From: Glycomyces sp. YM15
GTDB taxonomy: Bacteria > Actinomycetota > Actinomycetes > Mycobacteriales > Micromonosporaceae
Assembly: GCF_016918015.1 (NCBI RefSeq)
Contig: NZ_JAERMK010000012.1
Coordinates: 109,462-173,461, forward strand
Length of the DNA: 64,000 nt
Direction of reading: 5' to 3'
Below the pieces are notes generated by a model. That model saw nothing but the letters and a program-made list of their open reading frames with translations. It had not been told where the DNA came from and did not search any database. Position 1 is the first letter of the stretch; the number at the start of each line of letters is the position of its first letter. Of this stretch, positions 41,913 through 50,514 are shown one piece after another. Position numbers and translations under genes: made by a program.

Positions 41913-43408
41913 TCCGTACTCGCTTCCTTCTCGGTCGGCAGATGGTTCGTCGGGTGCTCACTGGAGGCCCACAGGTACTGGACGGCGTAGGCCCGCCACG
42001 GCCGCCACGCCTGCGAGCGCGCCTCCAGGACCCGCCCGGCGCCGAGGTCGAGGTGCCGGGCGCCTTTGATGACGCCGAGGTCCTTGACGGGGAACGCGTC
42101 CGGGTCGCCCAGGGCGCGCATCGCGATCATCTCGATCGTCCACGGCCCCACCCCCGGCACCGCCGCCAGCTGCTCGCGGGTGCGGGCCCAGTCGGCCCCC
42201 GGGCCCACATCGACCCGGCCCTCGGCCAGCGCGGCCGCGAGCGCGAGCACCGTGGCCTTGCGTTTGCCCGGCATGGGCAGGTGGGCGGGGTCGGCGGCCG
42301 CGAGCGTCTCGGGTGCGGGGAAGAGCCGCCGCAGGCCCCCGTCGGGGTCGTCCACGGCCTCGCCGTAGCGTTCGGCGAGGCCGGCGGCGATCGTGGCGGC
42401 CGAGGCGGTGGCGATCTGCTGGCCGATGACGGCGCGGATCGCGTATTCGGGGCCGTCGGCTTTGCGCGGCACCCGCCTGCCGGGGGTCTTCTCGACCAAG
42501 GGGGCGAGGACGGGGTCGGCGGTGAGGGCTTCGGCGGGCGCGTGCGGGTCGGCGTCGAGGTCGAGGGCGCGGCGGCAGCGGGCGACGGCGGCGGTGACGT
42601 CGCGCAGGTCGGCCACGCGCAGGCGGCATTCGATGTAGCCCGGTCCGGGCCGCAGCGATGCGGTGCCGGGGCCGTGGGGGAGGCGGAGGGTGCGGCGGTA
42701 GGCGCCGCCCTGCCATTCCTCGACGCCCGGTGCCGCGGCCGCGGCCAGGTGCCCGAACAGGTTCGAGGGTTCGAACGGTTCGCGGTAGGCCAGGCGCAGC
42801 GTGATCGCGCCGCCGCCCGAGGCGTTCCGGCCGGCGGCCTTCGAACGCAGTTCGGTGGGGGAGCAGGCGTAGACGTCGGCGACGACGCGGTTGAACGCCC
42901 GGATGGAGGCGAAGCCGGCCGCGAAGGCGACCTCGCCCATGGGCAGGTCGGTGCTCTCGATGAGGGTGCGGGCGACCTGGGCTCGCTGGGCGCGGGCGAG
43001 GGCGGCCGGTCCGGCGCCGACCTCGCTGATGAGGAGGCGTTCGAGCTGGCGGAGGGAGTAGCCGAGGCGGTCGGCGAGGCCGGCGGCGCCTTCGCGGTCG
43101 ACGACGCCTTCGCCGATGAGGCGCATGGCGCGGGCGCACACGTCGGTGCGCCAGTCCCAGGCGGGCGAGCCGGGGGAGGCGTCGGGGCGGCAGCGTTTGC
43201 ACGCCCGGTAGCCCGCTTCCTGGGCGGCCGCGGCGGAGGGGTAGAAGCGCTGGTGTTCGCGTTTGGGTTTGACTGCGGGGCAGGAGGGCCGGCAGTAGAT
43301 GCGGGTGGAGGTGACGGCGAGGAACACCCAGCCGTCGAAGCGGGCGTCACGGCCGGCGACGGCGGCCTGCAGCCGCTCCTCGCCGCCGATGATCGCTTGG
43401 AAGTCCAT
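41909..43408 (-). CDS. Ada/AlkA fusion: methyl-phosphotriester sensor and 3-methyladenine glycosylase
   Basis: 499 aa. Ada zinc domain (1-80) with Cys39, Cys43, Cys70 and Cys73; the first Cys accepts methyl groups from DNA phosphotriesters. AraC-type double helix-turn-helix (about 90-190: GYSLRQLERLL, FAAGFASIRAFNRVV). AlkA N-terminal domain (about 200-290), then the HhH-GPD glycosylase (about 300-480: GQQIATASAATIAAGL, PGVGPWTIEMIAMRALGD, catalytic Asp in VKDLGV). Senses and repairs alkylation damage and probably activates its own operon. ATG 43408 chosen; MSYPRG at 43438 is possible. Confidence 0.95.
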   Translation of the reverse strand: MDFQAIIGGEERLQAAVAGRDARFDGWVFLAVTSTRIYCRPSCPAVKPKREHQRFYPSAAAAQEAGYRACKRCRPDASPGSPAWDWRTDVCARAMRLIGEGVVDREGAAGLADRLGYSLRQLERLLISEVGAGPAALARAQRAQVARTLIESTDLPMGEVAFAAGFASIRAFNRVVADVYACSPTELRSKAAGRNASGGGAITLRLAYREPFEPSNLFGHLAAAAAPGVEEWQGGAYRRTLRLPHGPGTASLRPGPGYIECRLRVADLRDVTAAVARCRRALDLDADPHAPAEALTADPVLAPLVEKTPGRRVPRKADGPEYAIRAVIGQQIATASAATIAAGLAERYGEAVDDPDGGLRRLFPAPETLAAADPAHLPMPGKRKATVLALAAALAEGRVDVGPGADWARTREQLAAVPGVGPWTIEMIAMRALGDPDAFPVKDLGVIKGARHLDLGAGRVLEARSQAWRPWRAYAVQYLWASSEHPTNHLPTEKEASTE

Positions 43409-43458
43409 GCCCACAAGACTGCCCCGCGGGTATGACAACGGCTAGCCAGAAATCGACA

Positions 43459-44433
43459 TCACGATTCGGGGAGCTGGAGGCGGTCGACGGCCTCGCGGGA
43501 GCGGCGGGCCGGGCGGCGGTCGTAGCGGGCGGTCGTCGCCGGTGACGCGTGTCCGACCAGGGACTGCGTGATGGCCAGGTCGACGCCGGCGTCGAGGAGC
43601 TCGCCGATGAACGTGCGGCGGAAGTCGTGCGGGGTGTGTCGGCGCTGCCCGGCCTCGACCAGGCGTTTCATGAGCAGGTCGGCGATCGCCTGACCGGTCA
43701 TGCCCGACAGCCGGGTGCCGTTGCGGCGCAGGCGCCCGGCCTTGTTGATCGGGCAGAACAGGGCCCCGGCGTCGTTGCCGCGCACCCGGGTCCACCGGTC
43801 GATGCGGGCCTGCGCGGCCTCGGTGACGTACACCGAGCGTTCCTTGTTGCCCTTGCCGACGATCCGGATCGAGCGTTCGACCGGGTCGTAGTCGGCCAGG
43901 CGCATCGAGGCGATCTCGGAGCGGCGGCACCCGGTCGAGTAGAGGGTGGCGAGGACGGCGGCGTCGCGGGCCCCGGCCGGGCCCGGGTCGGCGTCGCACG
44001 CGTACAGGGCCGCGCCGAGCGCTTCGGCGTCGACCTGCTGGCCGACCGGGAGCCGTTGGGCCTTCACCGGCTGCAGGTCGCAGGCCCGCTGGTAGTCCTC
44101 GGCGGCCATCAGGTCGAGCCGCCACGCTTCTTTGAGGACGCGGCGCAGGGCCGCCAGGTGCTTGTTGACGTACGCGCCCGACCAGCCCGCGTCGATCATG
44201 GCCGCCCGCAGCCGGGAGGTGTGCTCGTAGCGCAGCAGGTGCCACGGCTGGCCCGCGCCCACGGTGTCGGGGTCGCCGGAGAGGAGCTGCGCGATCCGGT
44301 CGAGGCATCCGCGCATGGTCCGCCGCGACTCGGCGGACCCGAGCGTGTCCAGATAGGCCCGGTACGGGTCCGCGCCCGGCGCGGCCGGGGCGGGGGTGCG
44401 GCTCCAGTCGATCCCTGCGATCTCAGCGGACAT
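43459..44433 (-). CDS. Tyrosine recombinase (phage-integrase family)
   Basis: About 324 aa. N-terminal SAM-like core-binding domain (about 25-120) and catalytic domain (about 135-320). Catalytic set visible: Arg in TGCRRSEIASMR, Lys in GKGNKERSV, HDFRR (His/Arg), GHASPATTARYDRR (His and nucleophile Tyr). XerC/D-like length. No excisionase, phage gene, tRNA or direct repeat nearby, so it is either a chromosomal recombinase or a remnant of an element. ATG 44433 chosen over 44445. Ends 50 bp before the Ada/AlkA gene start. Confidence 0.92.
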   Translation of the reverse strand: MSAEIAGIDWSRTPAPAAPGADPYRAYLDTLGSAESRRTMRGCLDRIAQLLSGDPDTVGAGQPWHLLRYEHTSRLRAAMIDAGWSGAYVNKHLAALRRVLKEAWRLDLMAAEDYQRACDLQPVKAQRLPVGQQVDAEALGAALYACDADPGPAGARDAAVLATLYSTGCRRSEIASMRLADYDPVERSIRIVGKGNKERSVYVTEAAQARIDRWTRVRGNDAGALFCPINKAGRLRRNGTRLSGMTGQAIADLLMKRLVEAGQRRHTPHDFRRTFIGELLDAGVDLAITQSLVGHASPATTARYDRRPARRSREAVDRLQLPES

Positions 44434-44481
44434 GCGTCCCACCATAGTTCACGCCCCGCTGTCGTTCCGGCAGTAGGCGAT

Positions 44482-45018
44482 TCACGGCGTCTCGGCGGCC
44501 ATGTCGCGGAGCCTGCGCACCGTGCGGAGGTTGCGGGTCGTGGCCTCGACCGCGCCGAGGGGCTTCCAGAACCCGGCCCGCTCCAGTGTCGAGCGGCCCA
44601 GGCCCCCCGGGTAGTGCACCCACACTTCGGTGCCGTCCGCGTGCGCCTCCTCCGGCTGCCCCGCTGGCACCGGCAGCGCCGGGGCCGGCCCGGACAGGAA
44701 CGTCACGGTCACCTTCGACTCGTCGAGGCCGCGACCCGCGAACGGGTCCGATCCGACGATCCGGTCCATCTCCGCGGCGGTGCGGACCATCACCGGGACG
44801 GTGTGCCCGAAGGCCGCCGCGACCACGTCGGCGACCGATGCGGCCACCGCGGCGGCGTCCCGGTCGGACTCGAGGACGACGTTCCCCGACTGGAGGTGGG
44901 TGCGCACCCGGTCGAACCCGGCCGCCGCCAGCGCCTCGCGCAGCTCGCCCATCGGGGTCTTCCGGTGCCCGCCGACGTTCACGCCTCGCAGCAACGCCAC
45001 ATAGGTCGTCACAGGCAT
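44482..45018 (-). CDS. DUF1697-family protein
   Basis: 178 aa. Start TYVALLRGVNVGGHRKTPMG and later THLQSGNVVLES are the defining motifs of DUF1697, a two-domain ferredoxin-like family of unknown role. Full length. ATG at 45016-45018 directly behind GGGAGGAG. Single gene, divergent from the YjbQ-type gene. Confidence 0.88.
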   Translation of the reverse strand: MPVTTYVALLRGVNVGGHRKTPMGELREALAAAGFDRVRTHLQSGNVVLESDRDAAAVAASVADVVAAAFGHTVPVMVRTAAEMDRIVGSDPFAGRGLDESKVTVTFLSGPAPALPVPAGQPEEAHADGTEVWVHYPGGLGRSTLERAGFWKPLGAVEATTRNLRTVRRLRDMAAETP

Positions 45019-45089
45019 CTCCTCCCGCCGCAATGGACCCAACCTACCCCGACGGTACGACACCCTGCGGCGTGGCAAGATCGGCGGTT

Positions 45090-45509
45090 ATGAACCCGGC
45101 GTTCCACAGCACCACCATCGCCGTCCACACGGGACGCCGCGAGACCGTCAAGGACCTCACCGGCGACTGCGCGGCGTTCCTGTCCTCCATCGGCGCCCGC
45201 GAGGGCCTGCTCAACGTGTTCGTCCCGCACGCGACCGCCGGGATCGCCGTCATCGAGACCGGCGCGGGGTCGGACGAAGACCTCCTGGACGCCCTCGCCG
45301 ACCTCCTGCCGCGCACCGACCGGTGGCGCCACCAGCACGGTTCGACCGGGCACGGCCGGGACCACGTCCTGCCCGCCCTCGTCGCCCCGCACGCGACCCT
45401 CCCGGTGGTGGCCGGGCGCATCGCCCTGGGCACGTGGCAGTCGGTGCTGCTGGTCGACACCAACCGCGACAACCCCGACCGGACCGTGCGCCTCAGCTTC
45501 CTCGGCTAG
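45090..45509 (+). CDS. YjbQ/UPF0047-family protein
   Basis: 139 aa. Conserved LLNVFVPHATAGIAVIE, HQHGSTGHGRDHVLPAL and GTWQSVLLVD, with His residues that build the trimer active site. Members have weak thiamine-phosphate synthase activity in vitro, but the true role is unclear. No leader: CAAGAT lies 8 nt before the ATG. Length normal. Confidence 0.9.
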   Translation: MNPAFHSTTIAVHTGRRETVKDLTGDCAAFLSSIGAREGLLNVFVPHATAGIAVIETGAGSDEDLLDALADLLPRTDRWRHQHGSTGHGRDHVLPALVAPHATLPVVAGRIALGTWQSVLLVDTNRDNPDRTVRLSFLG

Positions 45510-45547
45510 GGCCTGTACGGTCCTCATTCGGCCCGTTCGCCGCGTCG

Positions 45548-45587
45548 CCGGGCCGCTGCACACCGGTGTCGTATGCAGCGGCCCCGG
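45548..45587. terminator. Bidirectional hairpin between yjbQ-type and aldo-keto reductase genes
   Basis: CCGGGCCGCTGCA (45548-45560) and TGCAGCGGCCCCGG (45574-45587) form a long stem with one bulge, between convergent genes. Confidence 0.7.
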
Positions 45588-45609
45588 CGCGGTCTCGGCG
45601 ACGCTCGCC

Positions 45610-46575
45610 CTAGGCAGCGGCGCTCATCCGCTCCCATTGGGCGGCATCGAGCTTCAGGTCGAGCCCGGCCGCGACCTCGTCGAGCTGCGCCACCGACGAC
45701 ACCCCGACGAGGGGGATCACCGGCGCCGCGTGGCCGGCCAGCCACGCCAGCACCACCTGGTTGCGCGTCGCGCCCGTCTCGGCCGCGACGTCGTCGAGCA
45801 CCTTGAGCCGGTGGTCGGTCCCCGGGTGCCGGTAGTGCTCGCCCAGCGGCTTCGCCGGGTTCACGTAAGCGCCCGACAGGAGCGAGGAATAGGCCAGGAC
45901 CGCCATCCCCGGCGTCGAGCCCACGTAATCCAGGTCGATCGGGGAGGCATGGACGTGCCCGCCCTCCGGCAGCACCGCGCCCGGGCGCGGCTGCAGATAC
46001 GAATACCGGTTCTGCATCGCCGTGTACGCCGCCGCGCCGGCACTGGCCGCGATCGACCGCGCCCGCTCCACCCGCCACGCCGCATGGTTCGACGCCCCGA
46101 CCATCCGGGCCTTCCCGGCCCGCACCACCGCGTCGAACCCGGCCACGGTCGCCTCCAGGGGCGTGTCCCGGTCATCGCGGTGCGACCAGAACAGGTCCAC
46201 CCGGTCGGTGCCCAGCCGCTGCAGCGACTCCTCCAGGCCAGCGCCGATCCGGTCGGCCGTCAACGGCTCCGAATGCTCCAGGCCGCCACCGGGGGACGAC
46301 GGCCGCCTGCCCACTTTCGTCGCGATCACCAGGTCGTCCCGGTTCCCGCGCGAGGCCAGCCAGCGCCCCAGCAGCAGCTCCGACTCGTCACCGGTGCCGC
46401 CGTCGATCCAGAACATGTAGCAGTTGGCGGTGTCGATGAAATTGCCGCCCAGTTCGACGAACCGGTCCAGAATGGCGAAACTCGTTGCCTCGTCCTGCAC
46501 GCCGCCGAGGGCCATGGCCCCCAGGCACAGGCGCGACACGTCGATCCGGTCCGGTCCCAATGCGATCCGCTCCAC
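45610..46575 (-). CDS. Aldo/keto reductase
   Basis: 321 aa TIM-barrel NADPH oxidoreductase. Catalytic Asp/Tyr in FIDTANCYMFW, Lys in VIATKVGRR, His in LFWSHRDD; cofactor-binding GVSSVAQLDE near the C-terminus. GTG at 46575 chosen, with GAGGAG 8 nt upstream. Divergent from a MerR gene whose operator sits inside the reductase promoter, so the reductase is the probable target of activation. Substrate unknown. Confidence 0.93.
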   Translation of the reverse strand: MERIALGPDRIDVSRLCLGAMALGGVQDEATSFAILDRFVELGGNFIDTANCYMFWIDGGTGDESELLLGRWLASRGNRDDLVIATKVGRRPSSPGGGLEHSEPLTADRIGAGLEESLQRLGTDRVDLFWSHRDDRDTPLEATVAGFDAVVRAGKARMVGASNHAAWRVERARSIAASAGAAAYTAMQNRYSYLQPRPGAVLPEGGHVHASPIDLDYVGSTPGMAVLAYSSLLSGAYVNPAKPLGEHYRHPGTDHRLKVLDDVAAETGATRNQVVLAWLAGHAAPVIPLVGVSSVAQLDEVAAGLDLKLDAAQWERMSAAA

Positions 46576-46601
46576 AGCGGTCTCCTCTCGTTCGACCTCC
46601 G

Positions 46602-46632
46602 ACGCTAGGACTTGGAGTGGACTCCAACGCAA
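46602..46632 (-). promoter_or_regulatory. MerR-type promoter of the aldo/keto reductase
   Basis: On the minus strand TTGCGT (46627-46632), a 19-nt spacer, then TAGCGT (46602-46607). A palindrome TTGGAGT-GG-ACTCCAA (46612-46627) fills the spacer. The over-long 19-bp spacer and central dyad are the hallmark of MerR-activated promoters. Confidence 0.75.
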
Positions 46633-46669
46633 ACCCGCAGGCAGACGACGTGAGGTATCGTCGTTGCTC

Positions 46670-47044
46670 GTGGCAGACAATGCAACGGCCCCGACCTACA
46701 CGATCGGCGAATGCGCGCGCCGCTCCGGTTTCACCATGGACACCCTCCGGTACTACGAGCGCATCGGTCTGATCGACGACGTGCGGCGCACCGCGACCGG
46801 GCAGCGGCGCTTCACCGACGCCGACCTCGAATGGCTCGGCACCTTGAAATGCCTGCGCGACACGGGGATGCCCGTCGAGCAGATGGCCCGCTTCGCCGAC
46901 CTCGTACGCGAAGGGGACCACACCATCCCCGAACGCATCCGCCTCTTGGAGGAGCACCGCGTCGCGGTCGACGAGCGCATGGCCGACCTCGCCGCGAAAC
47001 GCGACTACATCTCGGGGAAGATCGACTACTACCGCAGCGTCTGA
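46670..47044 (+). CDS. MerR-family regulator
   Basis: 124 aa, GTG start. Winged helix (about 9-75: YTIGECARRSGFTMDTLRYY, ERIGLI, GQRRFTDADLEWL) and dimerisation coiled coil (about 80-118). No cysteine cluster for metals; similar to the NmlR/AdhR group that controls reductases in response to electrophiles or aldehydes. One Cys lies in the first helix (GECARR) and one in LKCLRD. Divergent from the aldo/keto reductase. Confidence 0.93.
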   Translation: MADNATAPTYTIGECARRSGFTMDTLRYYERIGLIDDVRRTATGQRRFTDADLEWLGTLKCLRDTGMPVEQMARFADLVREGDHTIPERIRLLEEHRVAVDERMADLAAKRDYISGKIDYYRSV

Positions 47045-47087
47045 AAACCGGTCGACACCCCGCCCGGAGGGTGGGAATACTCGACGC

Positions 47088-47861
47088 GTGCACCACAGCT
47101 CCCACGCGCTGGCGATCGCCGAGCGGCTCGCGGCCGACCTCGCCCCCGATGCGCTCGGCATCGCCCTGCTCGGGTCGGTCGCCCAGGGCACCGACCATCC
47201 CCACTCCGACATCGACCTGTTCGTGGCCCTCGAAGCCGGCGCCGAGAACGAGATCCGGCACATCGAAGGCCGCATGGTCACCCTCTCACGCAAGACGCTC
47301 GCCGATCTGGAAGGGGCCTTCACGAGCCCGTGGGAGGCCGTGGTCGCCGTCGGCGCCTGGCGGCGAGCGCGTCTGCTCCACGACCCCGCCGGGCACCTGG
47401 CCCGCCTCCAAACCCGGGCGCGCGCGTGGACGTGGGAGGCGATCGGCACCGGCGCCGACCGTTGGGCCGCACGGGAACTGGTGGGCCTGGCCGAGGAGGT
47501 CCACAAGACCTGCGGGATGCTCGCCCGCGACCGGGCCCGGTCCGCGGCCGCCAACCGGGCGATCCTCGTCCTCCAACTGGGGTACGCGATGTCCGTCGCG
47601 AACCGGCTCGTGTGCGATTCGGAGAACGACCTGTGGGACGCCGTCGCCGCCGCTGAAGGCCCCGCCTGGGCCGGCGCCTGGGACGACGCCGCCGGCATCA
47701 CCGGCTGCGACCACCGGGCAGGATGCGTGGCCGCGCTCGAGCTCTACCGGCTCGCCGCCGCCCGACTCGACACCCACCTCGACGGCGACGACCACGACAT
47801 CGTCCGCACCGCCGCAACCCTCGCCGCCAAGGCCCGCACCAGCGTCGAAAGGCACCGCTGA
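47088..47861 (+). CDS. Nucleotidyltransferase-domain protein
   Basis: 257 aa, GTG start. Polymerase-beta-like core with GSVAQG (about 30-35) and SDIDLFV carrying the two metal Asp. The helical C-terminal part resembles antibiotic nucleotidyltransferase relatives. First gene of a three-gene cassette; its stop TGA overlaps the CTG start of the next gene. Transfers a nucleotide to an unknown small molecule or protein. The second half lacks the features of known aminoglycoside enzymes. Confidence 0.8.
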   Translation: MHHSSHALAIAERLAADLAPDALGIALLGSVAQGTDHPHSDIDLFVALEAGAENEIRHIEGRMVTLSRKTLADLEGAFTSPWEAVVAVGAWRRARLLHDPAGHLARLQTRARAWTWEAIGTGADRWAARELVGLAEEVHKTCGMLARDRARSAAANRAILVLQLGYAMSVANRLVCDSENDLWDAVAAAEGPAWAGAWDDAAGITGCDHRAGCVAALELYRLAAARLDTHLDGDDHDIVRTAATLAAKARTSVERHR

Positions 47862-48409
47862 TCCGCCGCATCATCCTCACCGGCGCCCCCGGCGCCGGCA
47901 AGACCACCGTCCTGCGGGTCCTCGCCGCCGCCGGTCACACCGTCGTGGCCGAAGCCGCTACCGACCTCATCGCGGCCGCACAAGCCGCCGGCGACGACAC
48001 CCCCTGGGAGCACCCGGACTTCACCGAGCGGGTCGCCGCCCTCCAACGCGACCGCCAGATCGCCGCGAACGACCGCCCCGGGCCCGTGCAGTGGTTCGAC
48101 CGTTCCCCGGTGTGCGCGCTCGCGCTGGCCCGCTTCACCGGCGCACCGATCGGCCCGGTCCTCGCGGCCGAACTCGACCGCATCGCACGCGAACGCGTCT
48201 ACGAACCGCACGTGCACCTGTTCGACCTGCTCGGGTTCATCACCGCGACCCCGGTGCGCCGCATCGGCCTCGAGGAGGCCCGCCGCTTCGAGCAGGTCCA
48301 CGTCGACGCCTACGCCGAGCACGGCTTCACGATCAACCGCGTCCCGGCCGCCGATCCCGAGGACCGCGCCCGCCTCCTCCTCGACGCCACCGCGAAGGAC
48401 CCCCGTTGA
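47858..48409 (+). CDS. P-loop ATPase/kinase (AAA_28-like), CTG start
   Basis: 183 aa. Walker A TGAPGAGKTT at about 8-17, VVAEAATDLI, and WFDRSPVCALALA with a kinase-type Asp-Arg. No ATG, GTG or TTG lies between the upstream frame and the P-loop. CTG at 47858 (CTGA overlapping the previous stop, GAAAGG 5 nt before) is the only reasonable start. Probably phosphorylates a nucleotide or small metabolite. Coupled at both ends to its neighbours. Confidence 0.78.
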   Translation: MIRRIILTGAPGAGKTTVLRVLAAAGHTVVAEAATDLIAAAQAAGDDTPWEHPDFTERVAALQRDRQIAANDRPGPVQWFDRSPVCALALARFTGAPIGPVLAAELDRIARERVYEPHVHLFDLLGFITATPVRRIGLEEARRFEQVHVDAYAEHGFTINRVPAADPEDRARLLLDATAKDPR

Positions 48410-49281
48410 CCGAACCCACCGCCGACCTCGTCCAGCGCCTCGTCGCCGACCAGTTCCCGCACTGGGCCCACCTGCCGGTCACGCCCGTCCCGAAGCAGGG
48501 CTGGGACAACCGCACCTTCCGGCTCGGCACCGACCTGTCGGTCCGCCTGCCCAGTAGTGGCGCCTACGTCACGGCCGTCGCGAAGGAGGACCGCGCCCTC
48601 CCCGGCCTCGCGGCGCACCTGCCGCTGCCCGTCCCCGAACCGGTCGCGACCGGGAAACCATCCCCGGCGTTCCCGCACCCGTGGTCGATCCGGCGCTGGC
48701 TCGAAGGCGACACACTCCTCGACGCGAAGGAGGTCGACAACGCCCGCCTCGCGAACGACCTCGGGACGGTCCTGGCCGTGCTGCGCGCCGCCCCGACCCA
48801 CGGCGGCCCGGCCGCCGGAGGGCACTCGTTCTTCCGCGGCTGCCACCCCAGCGCCTACGCCGACCTGGTCCAGCAGTCCCTCCACCTCCTCGACGGCACA
48901 GTGGACACAACGGCGTGCGAAGCCGTGTGGGACCAGGGAATGCGCACCGTCTGGACCGGGCCGCCGGTGTGGTTCCACGGCGACATCGCCCACGGGAACC
49001 TCCTCCTCACCGGCGGGCGGCTCTCGGCGCTCATCGACTTCGGCACCTGCGGCATCGGCGACCCCGCCTGCGACCTGCAGATCGCCTGGACCTACTTCAC
49101 CGGCGACGACCGCGCCCTGTTCCGGGACGCCGCCGGACTCGACGACGGCACGTGGGCCCGCGCCCGCGCCTGGACGCTCTGGAAGGCCCTCATCATGATG
49201 TCCGGCGTCTCCGGGAACGACCCCGAGGGCGTCCAGGCCCGCAACCTCGCCGCGGTCCTCGCCGACCCCGTCACCGGGTGA
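48406..49281 (+). CDS. Aminoglycoside phosphotransferase-family protein, TTG start
   Basis: 291 aa APH-fold kinase. N-lobe GWDNRTFRLGTDLSVRLP with VAKEDRALPGLA; catalytic FHGDIAHGNLLL; metal-binding LIDFGTCGIGDPACDL. TTG at 48406 overlaps the previous stop (TTGA); GAAGGA lies 8 nt upstream. Last gene of the nucleotidyltransferase - P-loop - APH cassette. The family includes aminoglycoside and macrolide kinases but also many with unknown substrates; resistance is an inference only. Confidence 0.88.
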   Translation: MTEPTADLVQRLVADQFPHWAHLPVTPVPKQGWDNRTFRLGTDLSVRLPSSGAYVTAVAKEDRALPGLAAHLPLPVPEPVATGKPSPAFPHPWSIRRWLEGDTLLDAKEVDNARLANDLGTVLAVLRAAPTHGGPAAGGHSFFRGCHPSAYADLVQQSLHLLDGTVDTTACEAVWDQGMRTVWTGPPVWFHGDIAHGNLLLTGGRLSALIDFGTCGIGDPACDLQIAWTYFTGDDRALFRDAAGLDDGTWARARAWTLWKALIMMSGVSGNDPEGVQARNLAAVLADPVTG

Positions 49282-49343
49282 GAGCGGCGAGCAGGGCCTC
49301 CCCGGCGACGGCCAGCGCCGCACTCCACACCCAGGAGTGGGCC

Positions 49344-49916
49344 TCAACGCCGGCGATGCCTGACGGTCACCCGGGCCTTGGGGGTGGGGCGGGCGACCTC
49401 CTCGAACCCGGCCGCCAGGAACAGCGGCAGCGTCCCGGTGTAGGAGCCGCCCGGGCTGCGGTCCACCACAGCGGGGTCGACCGGCACGCCTTCCACCACC
49501 GTGGCGCCGCCCCGGTAGGCGAAGTCGACGGCGGCGGCCAGCAGGGCCCGGGACACGCCGCGCCCGCGCCACGGCTCGGGCACGAAGAAGCAGGACACCA
49601 CCCACACGCGGTCCAGATCGCCGACATCGTCCAACGGCCGGGTGTCCCGTCCGGTGTTGAGCCGCGGATAGGCCGAACGCGGCGCCACCGCGCACCAGCC
49701 GACCGGCGTGTCGTCCGCGTAGGCGATCAGACCCGGCGGCCCCTGGTCGACCACTTGCCTGGCGGCGGCCGAACGCGGCTGCCGCAGCCGCTCGCCGCGC
49801 TCCTCCCGCCACCACATGCAGTAACAGGAACGGTTGCCGCCCATCTGCCGGGCCAGCGCCAGGAAATCCGGCCACCGGTCCGGGACCAGTTCGGCGACGG
49901 TCAAACGCGGATCCAC
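49344..49916 (-). CDS. GNAT-family N-acetyltransferase
   Basis: 190 aa, GTG start. N-terminal half has CYCMWWREER, an element of a GNAT subgroup with conserved Cys/Trp. Acetyl-CoA loop at VWVVSCFFVPEPWRGRGVSRALL (R-x-x-G-x-A pattern as RGRGVS). C-terminal LFLAAGFEEVARP. Substrate unknown. Convergent with the APH gene. Confidence 0.85.
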   Translation of the reverse strand: MDPRLTVAELVPDRWPDFLALARQMGGNRSCYCMWWREERGERLRQPRSAAARQVVDQGPPGLIAYADDTPVGWCAVAPRSAYPRLNTGRDTRPLDDVGDLDRVWVVSCFFVPEPWRGRGVSRALLAAAVDFAYRGGATVVEGVPVDPAVVDRSPGGSYTGTLPLFLAAGFEEVARPTPKARVTVRHRRR

Positions 49917-49978
49917 GCTTCGAACCTATCGCCCGGTGTGCTCCGGCGCCGCGGCTCCCGGAAACGACGCCCGCCCCT

Positions 49979-50479
49979 CTAGCCGGTCGGGTCGTCGCCG
50001 ACCAGGCCGCGCGCGTAGTTCACCGTGGACCGCTGGTAGCGCGGCAGGTGCGGGGCGAGGGCGATGAGCGCGACCGACAGGCCCTCACGGTCGCGGCCGA
50101 GCTTCGCGAGGGTCAGCGCCTCGCACATCGCCAGCGCGCCGTCGTACTCGTCGGAGCCGCGCGCTTGCTCTGCATTGATCAGGTCGAGCGCCCGTTCGGG
50201 GTGGCCGGTCTCGCGCAGTGACGACGCCATCTGGATCGACACCCGGCGGCGCCGCACCCCAGCGAGTCCGGCGGCGATCGCGCGTTCGTAGTAGCCGACG
50301 GCGGCCTCGGTGTACCCGGTCGAGTCGTGCGCGCCGCCGACCTCGAACAGCGCCACCGGGTCCTCGGGGTCGCATTCGGCGGCGAGGTCGATCATCGCCT
50401 GCACGAACTCGTCGCGGTCGAGCTCCTCGAGCCGCTCCCACAGCGCCGCGGCGCGCGCTTCCCAAACCTCAGTCGCCAT
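49979..50479 (-). CDS. Tetratricopeptide-repeat protein
   Basis: 166 aa, all helical. Repeats are visible at FVQAMIDLAAECDPEDPVALFEVGG, EAAVGYYERAIAAGL and RALDLINAEQARG. ATG at 50477-50479. Such short TPR proteins are common in actinomycetes with no known partner. No signal peptide. Separated by 35 bp from the gene upstream, so possibly co-transcribed with it. Confidence 0.8.
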   Translation of the reverse strand: MATEVWEARAAALWERLEELDRDEFVQAMIDLAAECDPEDPVALFEVGGAHDSTGYTEAAVGYYERAIAAGLAGVRRRRVSIQMASSLRETGHPERALDLINAEQARGSDEYDGALAMCEALTLAKLGRDREGLSVALIALAPHLPRYQRSTVNYARGLVGDDPTG

Positions 50480-50514
50480 GCCCGGCAACCTACGCCACCG
50501 CGAAGCCGACCCGC

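Noticed and set aside
43459..46000. Integrated element around the tyrosine recombinase
   Set aside because: Neighbouring genes are ordinary chromosomal enzymes, and no attachment repeats or tRNA could be found.
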